Assembly: GCF_965216485.1 (NCBI RefSeq)
Contig: NZ_OZ244162.1
Coordinates: 1,178,001 to 1,242,000 of the forward strand
Length of the DNA: 64,000 bases
Reading direction: 5' to 3'
DNA from: Algiphilus sp965216485
GTDB lineage: Bacteria; Pseudomonadota; Gammaproteobacteria; Nevskiales; Nevskiaceae
How positions within the stretch are numbered: position 1 is the stretch's first letter; each line of letters begins with the position of its first letter. Made by a program: the position numbers and the translations under genes. The notes under the pieces are model-generated. The model saw nothing but the letters and a program-made list of their open reading frames with translations, was not told the origin of the DNA and searched no databases. This document shows positions 26,934-35,790 of the stretch, in pieces.

Positions 26934-27236
26934 ATGCAGCAACTCTTCTGGCTCGGAATGCTCGCTGCCGCGGCTACAGTCGCCAACGCCCAGCCGCGCG
27001 AAATTTCCAGCTTTCGCTACGACGGCCGCCTCATTCAGCTCGGCGATTCGCGGGCAGAAGTCGCATCGGTCCTCGGCGCGCCCAATGCACGGCTGACCCT
27101 GGAGAATCGCGTGGGTGCGGCGGTGGGCCAGCGCTGGGAGTACTGGAATATCGGCAGCGGTTACCAGAAGTACGCGCTGAGCGTGTACTTCGCTGGCGGG
27201 CGTGTCAGTCGCTTGGAACAGGACGTCCGTCGCTAA
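26934..27236 (+). CDS. Small exported DUF2845-like protein
   Basis: The 100-residue precursor has a clear signal peptide (QQLFWLGMLAAAATVANA). The body contains FRYDGRLIQLGDSRAEVASVLGAP, a SmpA/DUF2845-like pattern in which a glycine-rich turn precedes a short helix, and a basic C terminus. Such small envelope proteins are common and mostly uncharacterised. It stands alone after the tRNA-Ser terminator; no partner is evident. Confidence 0.65.
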   Translation: MQQLFWLGMLAAAATVANAQPREISSFRYDGRLIQLGDSRAEVASVLGAPNARLTLENRVGAAVGQRWEYWNIGSGYQKYALSVYFAGGRVSRLEQDVRR

Positions 27237-27441
27237 GGCACCAAGGCGCAGGTCGCGACGGAAGCCGATACGTTGGAAGCCGTCGTGCCGTGTCCTATGC
27301 GCATTCACCTGGCTGCCGTTGGCGACTCAGCGCCGATCGCCCCGCGCCGGGGACGGCCATCGCTGGTACCGCAGATCGTCCAGCTGAGTCCGCTTGTCTA
27401 CCCGGGTTGATGCGCGTAAGAGCCGACCTGACAATGCGTTC

Positions 27442-28434
27442 ATGCAAGCAACCCTTGAAAACCTCGCCCAAGCGGTCAACGCGGCAACGGATCTCGAAGC
27501 GCTGTCGCGCCCGATTCTCGAGCTACTCGAAGCCGTTACCGGCATGGAGTCGACCTACCTGACTACGGTCGATCTTCAGGCGGGGCAGCAGCACATCCTG
27601 TACGCGCGCAACACGCGGGCCATGAAGATTCCAGAGGGCCTGAGCGTCGACTGGAACGACACGCTCTGCAAACGTGCTCTGGAGGAAGAGCGCCCCTACA
27701 CCGATGACGTGCCGGGCATCTGGGGGGACTCTGCGGCAGCCCGTGCGCTGGGCATACAGACCTATCTGAGCCATCCGGTGCAACGCGCCGACGGCGAACT
27801 GTACGGAACACTGTGCGCGGCCAGTGATGCGCGGCACACTCTGAACGGCCAGACCATGAATCTGCTGTCGCTGTTTGCGCGTCTGATCGCGCATCAGGTC
27901 GAGAGAGAGCAGGCCATCCTTGATTTGCGTCGTGCCAATGAAAGCCTTTCGGCGGAAAGCCGTATCGATGCGTTGACGGGGGTAGTGAACCGCCGCGGCT
28001 TGATGACGGCACTGCGCGACACCCTGAAGACAGCGGAGCGTCACGGCTATCCGGTGCATGTGCTGTTCATCGATCTCGACGGTTTCAAAGCCATCAATGA
28101 CACCCACGGGCATGACGTCGGCGACCGCTTCCTCATGCAGATTGCGCGCCGACTCAAGGAGGGCGTGCGCGCGGGCGACATCGTGGCCCGCTACGGTGGG
28201 GATGAATTCGTGGTGGTGACCACGTCCGACCAGCCGGCGGAACTCCGCGAACGCCTGCAGCGGACGCTTGGCATGCCCTTCTCGGATCAGGGGCAGGTGA
28301 TCGCTGCGGGAGGTGGAAGTATCGGGCTGACCCGTGCAGAGCAGGGCGAAGTGGACGCGGAGCGGGTACTGGCACGCGCCGATGCCGCCATGTACGAAAT
28401 CAAGAAGACGCGGCGCGCGGATCGGAACCGCTAA
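27442..28434 (+). CDS. GAF-GGDEF diguanylate cyclase
   Basis: An N-terminal GAF domain (about 1-155, with YLSHPVQRADGELYGTLCA) is followed by a short helix and a GGDEF domain. The active site is intact (GGDEF at residues 252-256), with the metal/substrate motif FIDLDGFKAIND earlier. An RxxD inhibitory site (RAGD, residues 243-246) lies exactly five residues before GGDEF, so feedback inhibition by cyclic di-GMP is expected. No transmembrane segment is seen, so it senses a cytosolic signal. The start is uncertain: the ATG at 27442 and a TTG at 27394 both lack a good ribosome binding site. Confidence 0.85.
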   Translation: MQATLENLAQAVNAATDLEALSRPILELLEAVTGMESTYLTTVDLQAGQQHILYARNTRAMKIPEGLSVDWNDTLCKRALEEERPYTDDVPGIWGDSAAARALGIQTYLSHPVQRADGELYGTLCAASDARHTLNGQTMNLLSLFARLIAHQVEREQAILDLRRANESLSAESRIDALTGVVNRRGLMTALRDTLKTAERHGYPVHVLFIDLDGFKAINDTHGHDVGDRFLMQIARRLKEGVRAGDIVARYGGDEFVVVTTSDQPAELRERLQRTLGMPFSDQGQVIAAGGGSIGLTRAEQGEVDAERVLARADAAMYEIKKTRRADRNR

Positions 28435-28570
28435 CCACCAGCGGGCTCTGACGCGGAGCCCCGCAATCGACCTTCCGTAGGGTGGGGGATTGCGTTCAGC
28501 GAGCGCACTGCCCTGGCAACGGTCGGGCGACTCCGCGATACTGCGAAGCCTGTCGATCAGGGGAAGCACT

Positions 28571-29062
28571 ATGGCGAACTTCGGAAAGGGCTGGTGCGTG
28601 AGCGTCGCTCTGGCACTCGTGGCTTGCGGCGGTGGGGCGGCGCAGGAGCCGACATTGCCCGATGACACGGTACAAGTGGTCTTCACCGCCACGGAGAATA
28701 CCGACGGCGTATGCGGGCCCCAACGCGTGGCACGGGTCAACAAGGAGGCCACGGGGCTGGACGCGCTGTATGGCGATATCGCCTTCGTGGACGTGCGCGA
28801 TGGCGCTGCCACCCGCTTGCCCCTGCAGCTCGTCTTCCGCGGCTGGGATGACGCCGGTATCTCCGAAGACCGGGTGCAGACCGGTCTGAATAGCGCCACT
28901 CCTTGCGATCAACTGCGCATCGAAATGGAAGTGGACTACTGCTTCCATGGCGCGACCCGGCCGGAGCGCACGGCCTGCCCGCTGTTGCAGATCGAAGCCG
29001 AAGGCTTCGCTAGCGCTGAGTTGCTTGCCGACAAGAGCGAGAAACTGCCGCCCGGTCGCTAG
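28571..29062 (+). CDS. Putative lipoprotein of unknown function
   Basis: The 163-residue precursor has a GGGGA ribosome binding site six bases before its ATG, a short signal and lipobox LVAC (Cys at about 19), followed by GGGAA that would favour outer-membrane sorting. The mature part holds four further Cys residues (VCGP, PCDQ, YCFHG, ACPLL), enough for two disulfides. I recognise no family. Confidence 0.6.
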   Translation: MANFGKGWCVSVALALVACGGGAAQEPTLPDDTVQVVFTATENTDGVCGPQRVARVNKEATGLDALYGDIAFVDVRDGAATRLPLQLVFRGWDDAGISEDRVQTGLNSATPCDQLRIEMEVDYCFHGATRPERTACPLLQIEAEGFASAELLADKSEKLPPGR

Positions 29063-29074
29063 TTTCGGGCTGCG

Positions 29075-29305
29075 CTAGCCCAGGTCAATGCCGCTGCACA
29101 GCAGCGCGAGCAGACCCAGCGCAACCTGCCACGGTTTGACCTTGGCCTGCTCCCGCGGCGCTGCCTTGTCCGCTTGGGCTGCGGACGCAAGCGCGCCAGG
29201 GAGACGATGATTCCGTAGCGCCGTTGCGTCGAACGGGGGTGTTGCGCGTTGACGGCGGGTGCGGTGGCTGTGGCTGCGACGCGTGGTGTGAGCGTGGACC
29301 GGCAT
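29075..29305 (-). CDS. Small hypothetical protein with His/Arg-rich head and hydrophobic tail
   Basis: The 76-residue frame begins PVHAHTTRRSHSHRTRRQR, has a GGAG seven bases upstream of its ATG, and ends in a hydrophobic stretch WQVALGLLALLCSGIDLG that could be a single membrane anchor. An ATG at 29359 would extend it by 18 residues. It lies downstream of the WYL gene in the same direction. It could be a chance frame in GC-rich DNA; the ribosome binding site and anchor are the arguments for it. Confidence 0.35.
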   Translation of the reverse strand: MPVHAHTTRRSHSHRTRRQRATPPFDATALRNHRLPGALASAAQADKAAPREQAKVKPWQVALGLLALLCSGIDLG

Positions 29306-29379
29306 GGGGCTACTCCGTTGGAGCGGATGGAGGCCCAGCTTGATCGTCGGGTGGCTCATGCGGTGAGCCTGCCGAAAAA

Positions 29380-30330
29380 CTATTGCGCCGCCGCTTGCAC
29401 CCGTGCCCGAAGGCCATCGGGCGCAAGCACTTCCACCTCGCGCCCGTGGCGAAGAATCTCCATCACCAACTCCTCGTCGTGACGGTAGGGGATGCGCAGG
29501 GTGCAGCGCCCTTGAACGTCTAGGGTGGATTCCTGCTCCGGATGCCAGGTTTCGTCCTTTACCCAGCGCGAGCGCTCGGCGGAAAACCGAAGGACCGCCC
29601 ACTGGTCGGGTTGTCCCGAAAATATGCCGTAGGCCGCACCGAGTTCTGCTTGCAGGCTGGAGTCGTCAATGTCGATGGCGTCGTCGTGGCCCAGTTCGAC
29701 GTGCACGATGGCATCGACCGAAAAATTGCGCAGTCCTTCGCGCAGGTGGCACCAGCCGTCGAGATACCAGTTGCCGCGATAGAAGATCAGTCGCTGTGGA
29801 GACACTTCGCGCTCGGTCACCGAGTCCCGCGAGCGCGTCCAGTAACGCATCTGCAGACGTCGCCGGGTCATGACCGCGTGCGCCACAGTCGGGAAGCTGC
29901 TCGACAGCCGGCGCCGTACTCCGGTCTGAAAGACATGGACTCGCTTCTGCAACTGTTCGAGGGCGATGCCCTGATCGCCGAGCAGGTCCACCAGCCGTTG
30001 CCGCAGCAGCATCAGCGGTTCGCCCAGCATTTCCTGGTCCATCTGCTGCATGAGCGCGTCCATGGTCAGCAGGCCGTGCAATTCCTCGGCAGAAAACCAC
30101 AGGCCGGGCAGCTCAAAGCGAGCGTCGTCGGGGTTGGTGCGGTCGTAGCGGTAGCCCCCGGCATCGCGGTCATAGACGATGGGGGCGCGGTAACGGTCGC
30201 GCAGGTATTCGATATCGCGTTTGAAGGTGGCGCGCGAGACCTCCAGGTGATCGAGGAAGTGCTGCAGCGGCAGGCAGGCGCCGCTGCGCAGGCGGCGATG
30301 GATGTAGTAGAAGCGTTCGCCGCGCTCCAT
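29380..30330 (-). CDS. WYL-domain transcriptional regulator
   Basis: The 316-residue protein starts ERGERFYYIHRRLRSGACLPLQHFLDHLEVSRATFKRDIEYLRD, an HTH of the type heading WYL regulators, then has a WYL core (MRYWTRSRDSVTEREVSPQRLIFYRGNWYLDGWCH) and a C-terminal WCX-like extension. WYL domains bind nucleic acid or nucleotide ligands. The ATG at 30330 falls four bases after the TetR stop, so the two regulators form an operon. Targets unknown; the ivd-prpE catabolic genes lie next door. Confidence 0.88.
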   Translation of the reverse strand: MERGERFYYIHRRLRSGACLPLQHFLDHLEVSRATFKRDIEYLRDRYRAPIVYDRDAGGYRYDRTNPDDARFELPGLWFSAEELHGLLTMDALMQQMDQEMLGEPLMLLRQRLVDLLGDQGIALEQLQKRVHVFQTGVRRRLSSSFPTVAHAVMTRRRLQMRYWTRSRDSVTEREVSPQRLIFYRGNWYLDGWCHLREGLRNFSVDAIVHVELGHDDAIDIDDSSLQAELGAAYGIFSGQPDQWAVLRFSAERSRWVKDETWHPEQESTLDVQGRCTLRIPYRHDEELVMEILRHGREVEVLAPDGLRARVQAAAQ

Positions 30331-30334
30331 GCGC

Positions 30335-30979
30335 TCAGGCGGCCGGATCCAGCGAGCGATTCTCCGAGACCGCACGCTGGCAGAAGCCGGCAATGCGCTC
30401 CACCAACTGCGCCCGCGCCTCGCTGGTTTCGGGCGCGGCGGCAGTCGGGCCGCTCAGTGCCTCGGTCATCGCGCCGACCAGGCAGGCGGCGGCGATAGCG
30501 GCATCCTGCGGCGGAAAGGCGCCATCGTGGATACCGTCCTCCAGGATCCGCTGAAAGACCTTGCCCACCCGCTTGCGATGCTGCTGGCGGGCGGCGTCAA
30601 GATCGGGCTCCACCGGCTCGACCATGAAGGCGTGGGCAAGATGCGGCCCGTCCAGGGCGCGACCGACGTAGCGCCGCACAGCCTGCGCGAGCCGCTGTGG
30701 GGCAGGGGCGTGCGAGACCGCAATGGCTTCGAGCAGCCGGATCTCCTGGTCGGCGGCGGCACTGAGCACGTCGATGAACAGCTCCGCCTTGGAAGGGAAA
30801 TAGCGGTACAGCGAGCCGGTGGAGAGGCCGGCCGCGTCGGCGATGGCGGCCATCTGGGCGTGACGGAAACCGCCGCGGGCAATGATGCGTCGCGCGGCTT
30901 CGCGAATGCGCTGGCGGTTGTCGTCAAGGCGCGCCTGCATGCGCGCAGATCGGCGGTAAGCCATGGTCTGCAGCATCAT
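30335..30979 (-). CDS. TetR family regulator
   Basis: The 214-residue protein has the N-terminal HTH (IREAARRIIARGGFRHAQMAAIADAAGLSTGSLYRYFPSKAELF, about 20-63) and a variable ligand domain. The first ATG lies one base after GAGG; initiation at the second ATG (30976) or at 30964 is equally plausible. It is divergent from ivd across 84 bases, so control of isovaleryl-CoA or propionyl-CoA genes is a reasonable guess. Confidence 0.88.
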   Translation of the reverse strand: MMLQTMAYRRSARMQARLDDNRQRIREAARRIIARGGFRHAQMAAIADAAGLSTGSLYRYFPSKAELFIDVLSAAADQEIRLLEAIAVSHAPAPQRLAQAVRRYVGRALDGPHLAHAFMVEPVEPDLDAARQQHRKRVGKVFQRILEDGIHDGAFPPQDAAIAAACLVGAMTEALSGPTAAAPETSEARAQLVERIAGFCQRAVSENRSLDPAA

Positions 30980-31063
30980 CCTCGCTTTTGCTGAATCTTA
31001 CTTCACATCTTGCGACGGGGTGACTAGACTCCTGCGCCTCTGCCACGAACCGGACGCGACATC

Positions 31064-32227
31064 ATGGAATTGGCCGCTCTCAACCACGACCTCGGCGCCG
31101 ATCTCGACGCCCTGCGCGACGCTATCACCGCCTTCGTGCGTCGCGAAATCGCACCCATCGCTGCCGAAGTCGATGAGAGCAACACCTTCCCGCGCGCACT
31201 GTGGCCGAAACTCGGGGAACTGGGGGTGCTCGGCATGACCGCCTCGGAAGCCTATGGCGGCATGAATATGGGCTACCTGGCCCACGTCGTGGCGATGGAG
31301 GAGATTTCGCGCGCCTCGGGCAGCATCGGCCTGTCCTATGGCGCGCATTCCAATCTGTGCGTCAATCAGCTCGACAAGAACGGATCGGAGGCGCAGAAGC
31401 AGAAGTATCTGCCCAAGCTGATCAGCGGCGAGCACGTCGGCGCGCTGGCGATGAGCGAACCCGGTGCCGGCTCGGATGTGGTCAGCATGAAGCTGCGCGC
31501 CGATCGCAAAGGCGACCACTACGTGCTCACCGGCAACAAGATGTGGATCACCAACGGTCCGGACGCCGATACCCTGATCGTCTACGCCAAGACCGATCCC
31601 GAGGCCGGCCCGCGCGGCATCACCGCCTTCATCATCGAGAAGGGCATGCCCGGTTTCCGTACCGCGCAGAAGCTGGACAAGCTGGGCATGCGTGGCTCCA
31701 ACACCTGCGAACTGGTCTTCGATGGCTGCGAAGTGCCGGCCGAGAACGTGCTGGGTGCGGAAGGCAAGGGCGTCAACGTGTTGATGTCCGGCCTCGACTA
31801 CGAGCGCGTCGTGCTGGCAGGCGGCGCCATCGGCCTGATGCAGGCGGCACTGGATATCGTCGTGCCCTATGTGCACGAACGTCGGCAGTTCGATCAGCCG
31901 ATCGGCGAGTTCCAGCTCATGCAGGCCAAGCTCGCGGACATGTACGTCGGCACCTCCGTCTGCCGTTCCTACGTCTACGCCGTGGCGCGCGCCTGCGACC
32001 GCGGTGAGACCACCCGCAAGGACGCCGCCGGCGCCATCCTGTACGCGGCCGAAAAGGCAACCTGGGCCACCGGTCAGGCGATCCAGGCCCTGGGCGGCAA
32101 CGGCTACATCAACGAGTACGCCACCGGGCGTCTGTGGCGCGACGCCAAGCTCTACGAGATTGGCGCCGGCACCTCGGAGATCCGCCGCATGCTCATCGGC
32201 CGCGAATTGTTCGAGGAAACGCGCTAG
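31064..32227 (+). CDS. ivd: Isovaleryl-CoA dehydrogenase
   Basis: The 387-residue acyl-CoA dehydrogenase family protein has AMSEPGAGSDVVSMK (flavin and substrate), WITNGPDADTLIVYAKTD, and FDQPIGEFQLMQAKLADMY. The catalytic Glu lies in LDYERVVLAGG at about 247, the position used by IVD rather than the C-terminal Glu of short- and medium-chain enzymes. It oxidises isovaleryl-CoA in leucine breakdown, passing electrons to ETF. The other leucine genes (mcc) are not in the window. Its TAG shares CTAG with the convergent prpE stop. Confidence 0.92.
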   Translation: MELAALNHDLGADLDALRDAITAFVRREIAPIAAEVDESNTFPRALWPKLGELGVLGMTASEAYGGMNMGYLAHVVAMEEISRASGSIGLSYGAHSNLCVNQLDKNGSEAQKQKYLPKLISGEHVGALAMSEPGAGSDVVSMKLRADRKGDHYVLTGNKMWITNGPDADTLIVYAKTDPEAGPRGITAFIIEKGMPGFRTAQKLDKLGMRGSNTCELVFDGCEVPAENVLGAEGKGVNVLMSGLDYERVVLAGGAIGLMQAALDIVVPYVHERRQFDQPIGEFQLMQAKLADMYVGTSVCRSYVYAVARACDRGETTRKDAAGAILYAAEKATWATGQAIQALGGNGYINEYATGRLWRDAKLYEIGAGTSEIRRMLIGRELFEETR

Positions 32228-34125
32228 GCGCTTCCCACCGGCGCGCCGAGAGCCTCGCGGATCTCGTCCAGAATCGCCGGGTCGTCAATGGTGGCCGGCA
32301 CGCTGGGAGACTCGCCATTGGCAATGGCGCGCATGGTCTTGCGCAGCACCTTGCCGGAGCGGGTCTTGGGCAGTCGCTGCACGACGTAGGCGCGCTTGAA
32401 GGCGGCCACCGCCCCGATCTCGTCGCGCACGCGCTGGATCAGCTCGGCGATGAGATTGTCGTGGTCCTGCGACACGCCGGCCTTCAGCACCACCATGCCC
32501 ACCGGTAGCTGTCCCTTGGTGGTATCCTCCACGGCGATCACGGCGCATTCGGCCACCGCCGGATGCCCGGCCAGCACCTCTTCCATGGCGCCGGTGGACA
32601 AGCGGTGGCCGGCCACATTGATGATGTCGTCGATGCGCGACATCACCCAGACGTAGCCATCCGGATCGATCTTGCCGGCATCGCCGGTGAGGTAATGGCC
32701 GCGGTAGCGGCTCAGATAGTGCTCGCGGAAGCCATCCTCGTTGTTCCAAAGAGTGGGCAGGGTGCCCGGCGGCAGTGGCTGCTTGATGACGATGTTGCCA
32801 ATGCCGTCAGCCGGTACCGGCTGGCCGTCGTCGTCGAGCACGCGGATATCGAAGCCGGGCACCGGCAGACCGGCGGCGCCGGAACGTACGGTGCCTTCCT
32901 CGATACCGCGACACACTGCGGCCACAGGCCAGCCCGTCTCGGTCTGCCACCAGTGGTCCACCACGGGCACCTTGAGCAGACCGGCCGCCCAGGCGATGGT
33001 GTCCGGATCGCAGCGTTCGCCCGCCAGGTACAGAGCCTCGAAGTGGGAGAGGTCATAGCGCTGCAGATGCTCGCCCTTGGGGTCTTCCTTCTTGATCGCG
33101 CGGAAGGCGGTGGGCGCGGTGAACAGCGTCTTGACGCCGTGCTCGGCACAGACACGCCAGAAGGCGCCGGCATCGGGTGTACCCACCGGCTTGCCTTCGT
33201 ATAGGACCGTGGTACAGCCGGCCAGCAGCGGGGCGTAGACAATGTAGGAATGGCCCACGACCCAGCCCACGTCGGAGGCCGCCCAGAAGACCTCGCCGGC
33301 GTCCATGTTGTAGACGGCCTTCATGGAATAGTGCATGGCCACGGCGTGTCCGCCGTTGTCGCGCACCACGCCCTTGGGCTTGCCGGTGGTGCCCGAGGTA
33401 TAGAGCACATAAAGCGGATCGGTCGCCTCGACCGGCACACAGTCGGCGGGCGCGGCGGCGGCCACGGCCTCGGCCCAGTCGGTATCCCGGCCCGGCGTCA
33501 ATTCGGCAGTGCACTGTGGCCGTTGCAGCAGAATGCAGGCTTGGGGCGCACTGTGACTGGCGGCGATGGCGGCGTCCAGCAAGGGCTTGTAGGGGATGAC
33601 GCGGCTGCCCTCAATGCCGCAGGACGCCGTCAGGATCAATTTCGGTTTGGCATCGTCGATGCGCTTGGCGAGTTCCGGCGCGGCGAAGCCGCCAAAGACG
33701 ACGGAATGCACCGCGCCAATGCGCGCGCAGGCCAGCATGGCGATGGCAGCCTCCGCCACCATGGGCATGTAGATGACCACGCGGTCGCCTGCCTCGACGC
33801 CGCGGGCGCGCAGCGCGCCAGCCAGGCGTGCCGTGGCCTCGCGCAGTTCCGAAAAGCTGAGGCGTCGCGTCTGGCCGGTGACCGGGCTGTCGTGGATCAG
33901 TGCAATCGCGTCGCCTCGGCCAGCGTCAACGTGACGGTCGACCGCGTTGTAGCAGGTGTTCAGGCGCCCGCCAACAAACCAGCGCGGGGCACCGTCGGGG
34001 TCCTCATGGCTCAGCACCTGATCCCATTTTCGGTCCCAGACCAGTGCCTCGGCCTTCTCCGCCCAGAAGCCGGATGGATCGTCCATGGAGCGCGCGTGTT
34101 CGCGTGAGTAATCGCCGTTGGCCAT
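32224..34125 (-). CDS. prpE: Propionyl-CoA synthetase (acyl-CoA ligase of the PrpE type)
   Basis: The 633-residue enzyme has an ACS N-terminal domain (YSREHARSMDDPSGFWAEKA), the adenylate-forming motif YVLYTSGTTGKPKGVVRD, DHWWQTETGWP, and DAGKIDPDGYVWVMSRIDDIINVAGHR. The catalytic C-terminal Lys is in TRSGKVLRKTMR. The CYNAVDRHV and NGGHAVAMHYSM patterns favour PrpE over AcsA. It activates propionate or a similar short acid. AGAGGAG lies before the ATG at 34125. Pairing with ivd suggests short branched- or odd-chain acid use. Confidence 0.9.
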   Translation of the reverse strand: MANGDYSREHARSMDDPSGFWAEKAEALVWDRKWDQVLSHEDPDGAPRWFVGGRLNTCYNAVDRHVDAGRGDAIALIHDSPVTGQTRRLSFSELREATARLAGALRARGVEAGDRVVIYMPMVAEAAIAMLACARIGAVHSVVFGGFAAPELAKRIDDAKPKLILTASCGIEGSRVIPYKPLLDAAIAASHSAPQACILLQRPQCTAELTPGRDTDWAEAVAAAAPADCVPVEATDPLYVLYTSGTTGKPKGVVRDNGGHAVAMHYSMKAVYNMDAGEVFWAASDVGWVVGHSYIVYAPLLAGCTTVLYEGKPVGTPDAGAFWRVCAEHGVKTLFTAPTAFRAIKKEDPKGEHLQRYDLSHFEALYLAGERCDPDTIAWAAGLLKVPVVDHWWQTETGWPVAAVCRGIEEGTVRSGAAGLPVPGFDIRVLDDDGQPVPADGIGNIVIKQPLPPGTLPTLWNNEDGFREHYLSRYRGHYLTGDAGKIDPDGYVWVMSRIDDIINVAGHRLSTGAMEEVLAGHPAVAECAVIAVEDTTKGQLPVGMVVLKAGVSQDHDNLIAELIQRVRDEIGAVAAFKRAYVVQRLPKTRSGKVLRKTMRAIANGESPSVPATIDDPAILDEIREALGAPVGSA

Positions 34126-34216
34126 GTGGTCTCCTCTGATTATTGATCTATGTGCAGTGTGCGGCGCCGCTGTTCGCATTGCCATGCGCCGAAAGGCGTA
34201 GGCGCTTCCACGGCAG

Positions 34217-35653
34217 TCATCCGCCCTGGCGCAGGTGTGCACCCCAGTCGGCCAGTGTATCCAGCACCTGCCGGCTGGCGTCATCGGTGCGCTGCACCTG
34301 CAGGGCCTGGATGAGCTGATCGTAGTCGTCCAGGGTCAGCCCGCCGTCGGGGGCAAACAGCAGCCGATTTTCGCGCCATTGCGCCCAGGCCTGCGCCTCT
34401 TCCGTGCTCAGGCTGTCCGGGAAATGACGGGCACGGTAGCGCTGCAGCAGGATGTTGAGCCGGTCGTCCGCGAAGGGCGTACCGATGGCGCGCAGACCCT
34501 CGCCATCGAGCTGGCGGATCTCCTCACAGCGCCGGCGATCCCCATCCCCCACGAAGCCGTCGTAGAGCCCCTGTTCCGGGTCCGCGCTGGGCGCAAAGTC
34601 CTGCGCGGAGAACAGCTCGGTGACGGTGTCGCGCACCGCATCCATGTGCTGCATCAGCGTCCGGGCGTGTGCTTCGCAGCGCGTCATGTCGAGGGCGAGG
34701 CGCTTGAGGTCGACCCCTTTCAGTGTGCTGACCGGGGCAAGCACGGGGCAGTGGTTGAGCTTGACGCCCTTTAGCGGTAGGCGCTGCACATCGTCGGGCA
34801 GGTCCTCGACCGGGGTGAACAGCCGGTCAAAGAGCTCATCGGGGGGCAGCTGCAGCAGATCCGCGGGGTCATGACGCAGATCGAAGCAGATCACCGCGTT
34901 GTTGTTGGTGGGATGGACGGCAATCGGCAGTACCGGGCTGATGCAGCCCGTGGCGGCCGGGAAGCGCTGCGAGACGTGCAGCACCATCTGCGGTGCATCC
35001 GGGTCGAGTAGGGCGCGCGCGGAGCGCTTGTCGCGATGCTGGAAGACGTAGTCGAAGAGCTTGGGTTTGCGTGTCTTGAGCAGCCGGGCGAGCGCGATCG
35101 TGGTGTGCACATCGGACAGCGCGTCGTGCGCGCGCGTCTTGACCAGGCCATTGGCCTCGGCGAGCTGCTCCAGCCGGAAGCTGGGGGCGCCGTCGTCTCG
35201 GCTTGGCCAGACGATGTCCTCCGGACGCAGGGCGTAGACCAGCCGGACAGCGTCGATCAGATCCCAGCGCGAACAGCCGTCGCGCCATTCGCGCGCGTAG
35301 GGGTCGTGGAAATTGCGCCAGAGCGCGTGGCGCGTCAGTTCGTCGTCGAAACGCAGACTGTTGTAGCCCACGCCGCAAGTGCCAGGCCGGCCGAGTTCTT
35401 CCACGATGCGGGCAATGAACTGGGGCTCCGGGAGGCCTTCCGCTTGCGCCTGCTGGGGCGTGATGCCGGTGATGAGGCAAGCCTCCGGATGCGGCAGCAG
35501 ATCGGTGATCGGTTGGCAGTAGGTCACCAGTGGGTCGCCGACGGGCTCCAGGTCCAGGGTCGTGCGCTGACCGGCAAACTGGGCCGGTCGGTCGCGCCGC
35601 GGCTCCGCACCAAAGCTTTCGTAGTCGTGCCAGTAGAAGGTGGTGTCCGTCAT
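34217..35653 (-). CDS. sbcB: Exodeoxyribonuclease I
   Basis: The 478-residue DEDDh exonuclease has its first acidic pair in FYWHDYESFG, then GYNSLRFDDEL, and HDALSDVHTT with the late Asp and His. A C-terminal SH3-like and helical region is present as in E. coli ExoI. It degrades single-stranded DNA 3' to 5' in mismatch repair and recombination. The ATG at 35653 gives the usual TDTTFYWHD start; an upstream in-frame extension overlaps mscS. Confidence 0.95.
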   Translation of the reverse strand: MTDTTFYWHDYESFGAEPRRDRPAQFAGQRTTLDLEPVGDPLVTYCQPITDLLPHPEACLITGITPQQAQAEGLPEPQFIARIVEELGRPGTCGVGYNSLRFDDELTRHALWRNFHDPYAREWRDGCSRWDLIDAVRLVYALRPEDIVWPSRDDGAPSFRLEQLAEANGLVKTRAHDALSDVHTTIALARLLKTRKPKLFDYVFQHRDKRSARALLDPDAPQMVLHVSQRFPAATGCISPVLPIAVHPTNNNAVICFDLRHDPADLLQLPPDELFDRLFTPVEDLPDDVQRLPLKGVKLNHCPVLAPVSTLKGVDLKRLALDMTRCEAHARTLMQHMDAVRDTVTELFSAQDFAPSADPEQGLYDGFVGDGDRRRCEEIRQLDGEGLRAIGTPFADDRLNILLQRYRARHFPDSLSTEEAQAWAQWRENRLLFAPDGGLTLDDYDQLIQALQVQRTDDASRQVLDTLADWGAHLRQGG

Positions 35654-35790
35654 CGTATGTACCGGCGAATCCTGGCGCGGCACTCTATCGGACATTCCTG
35701 CATGGCGTGGGCCGAGCCCTTGCCGCACGGCAGCGGATTGCATGCCTGGCTGCTGCAAGACCCCCGCCTGCATGCCGTATCCTTCGCGCC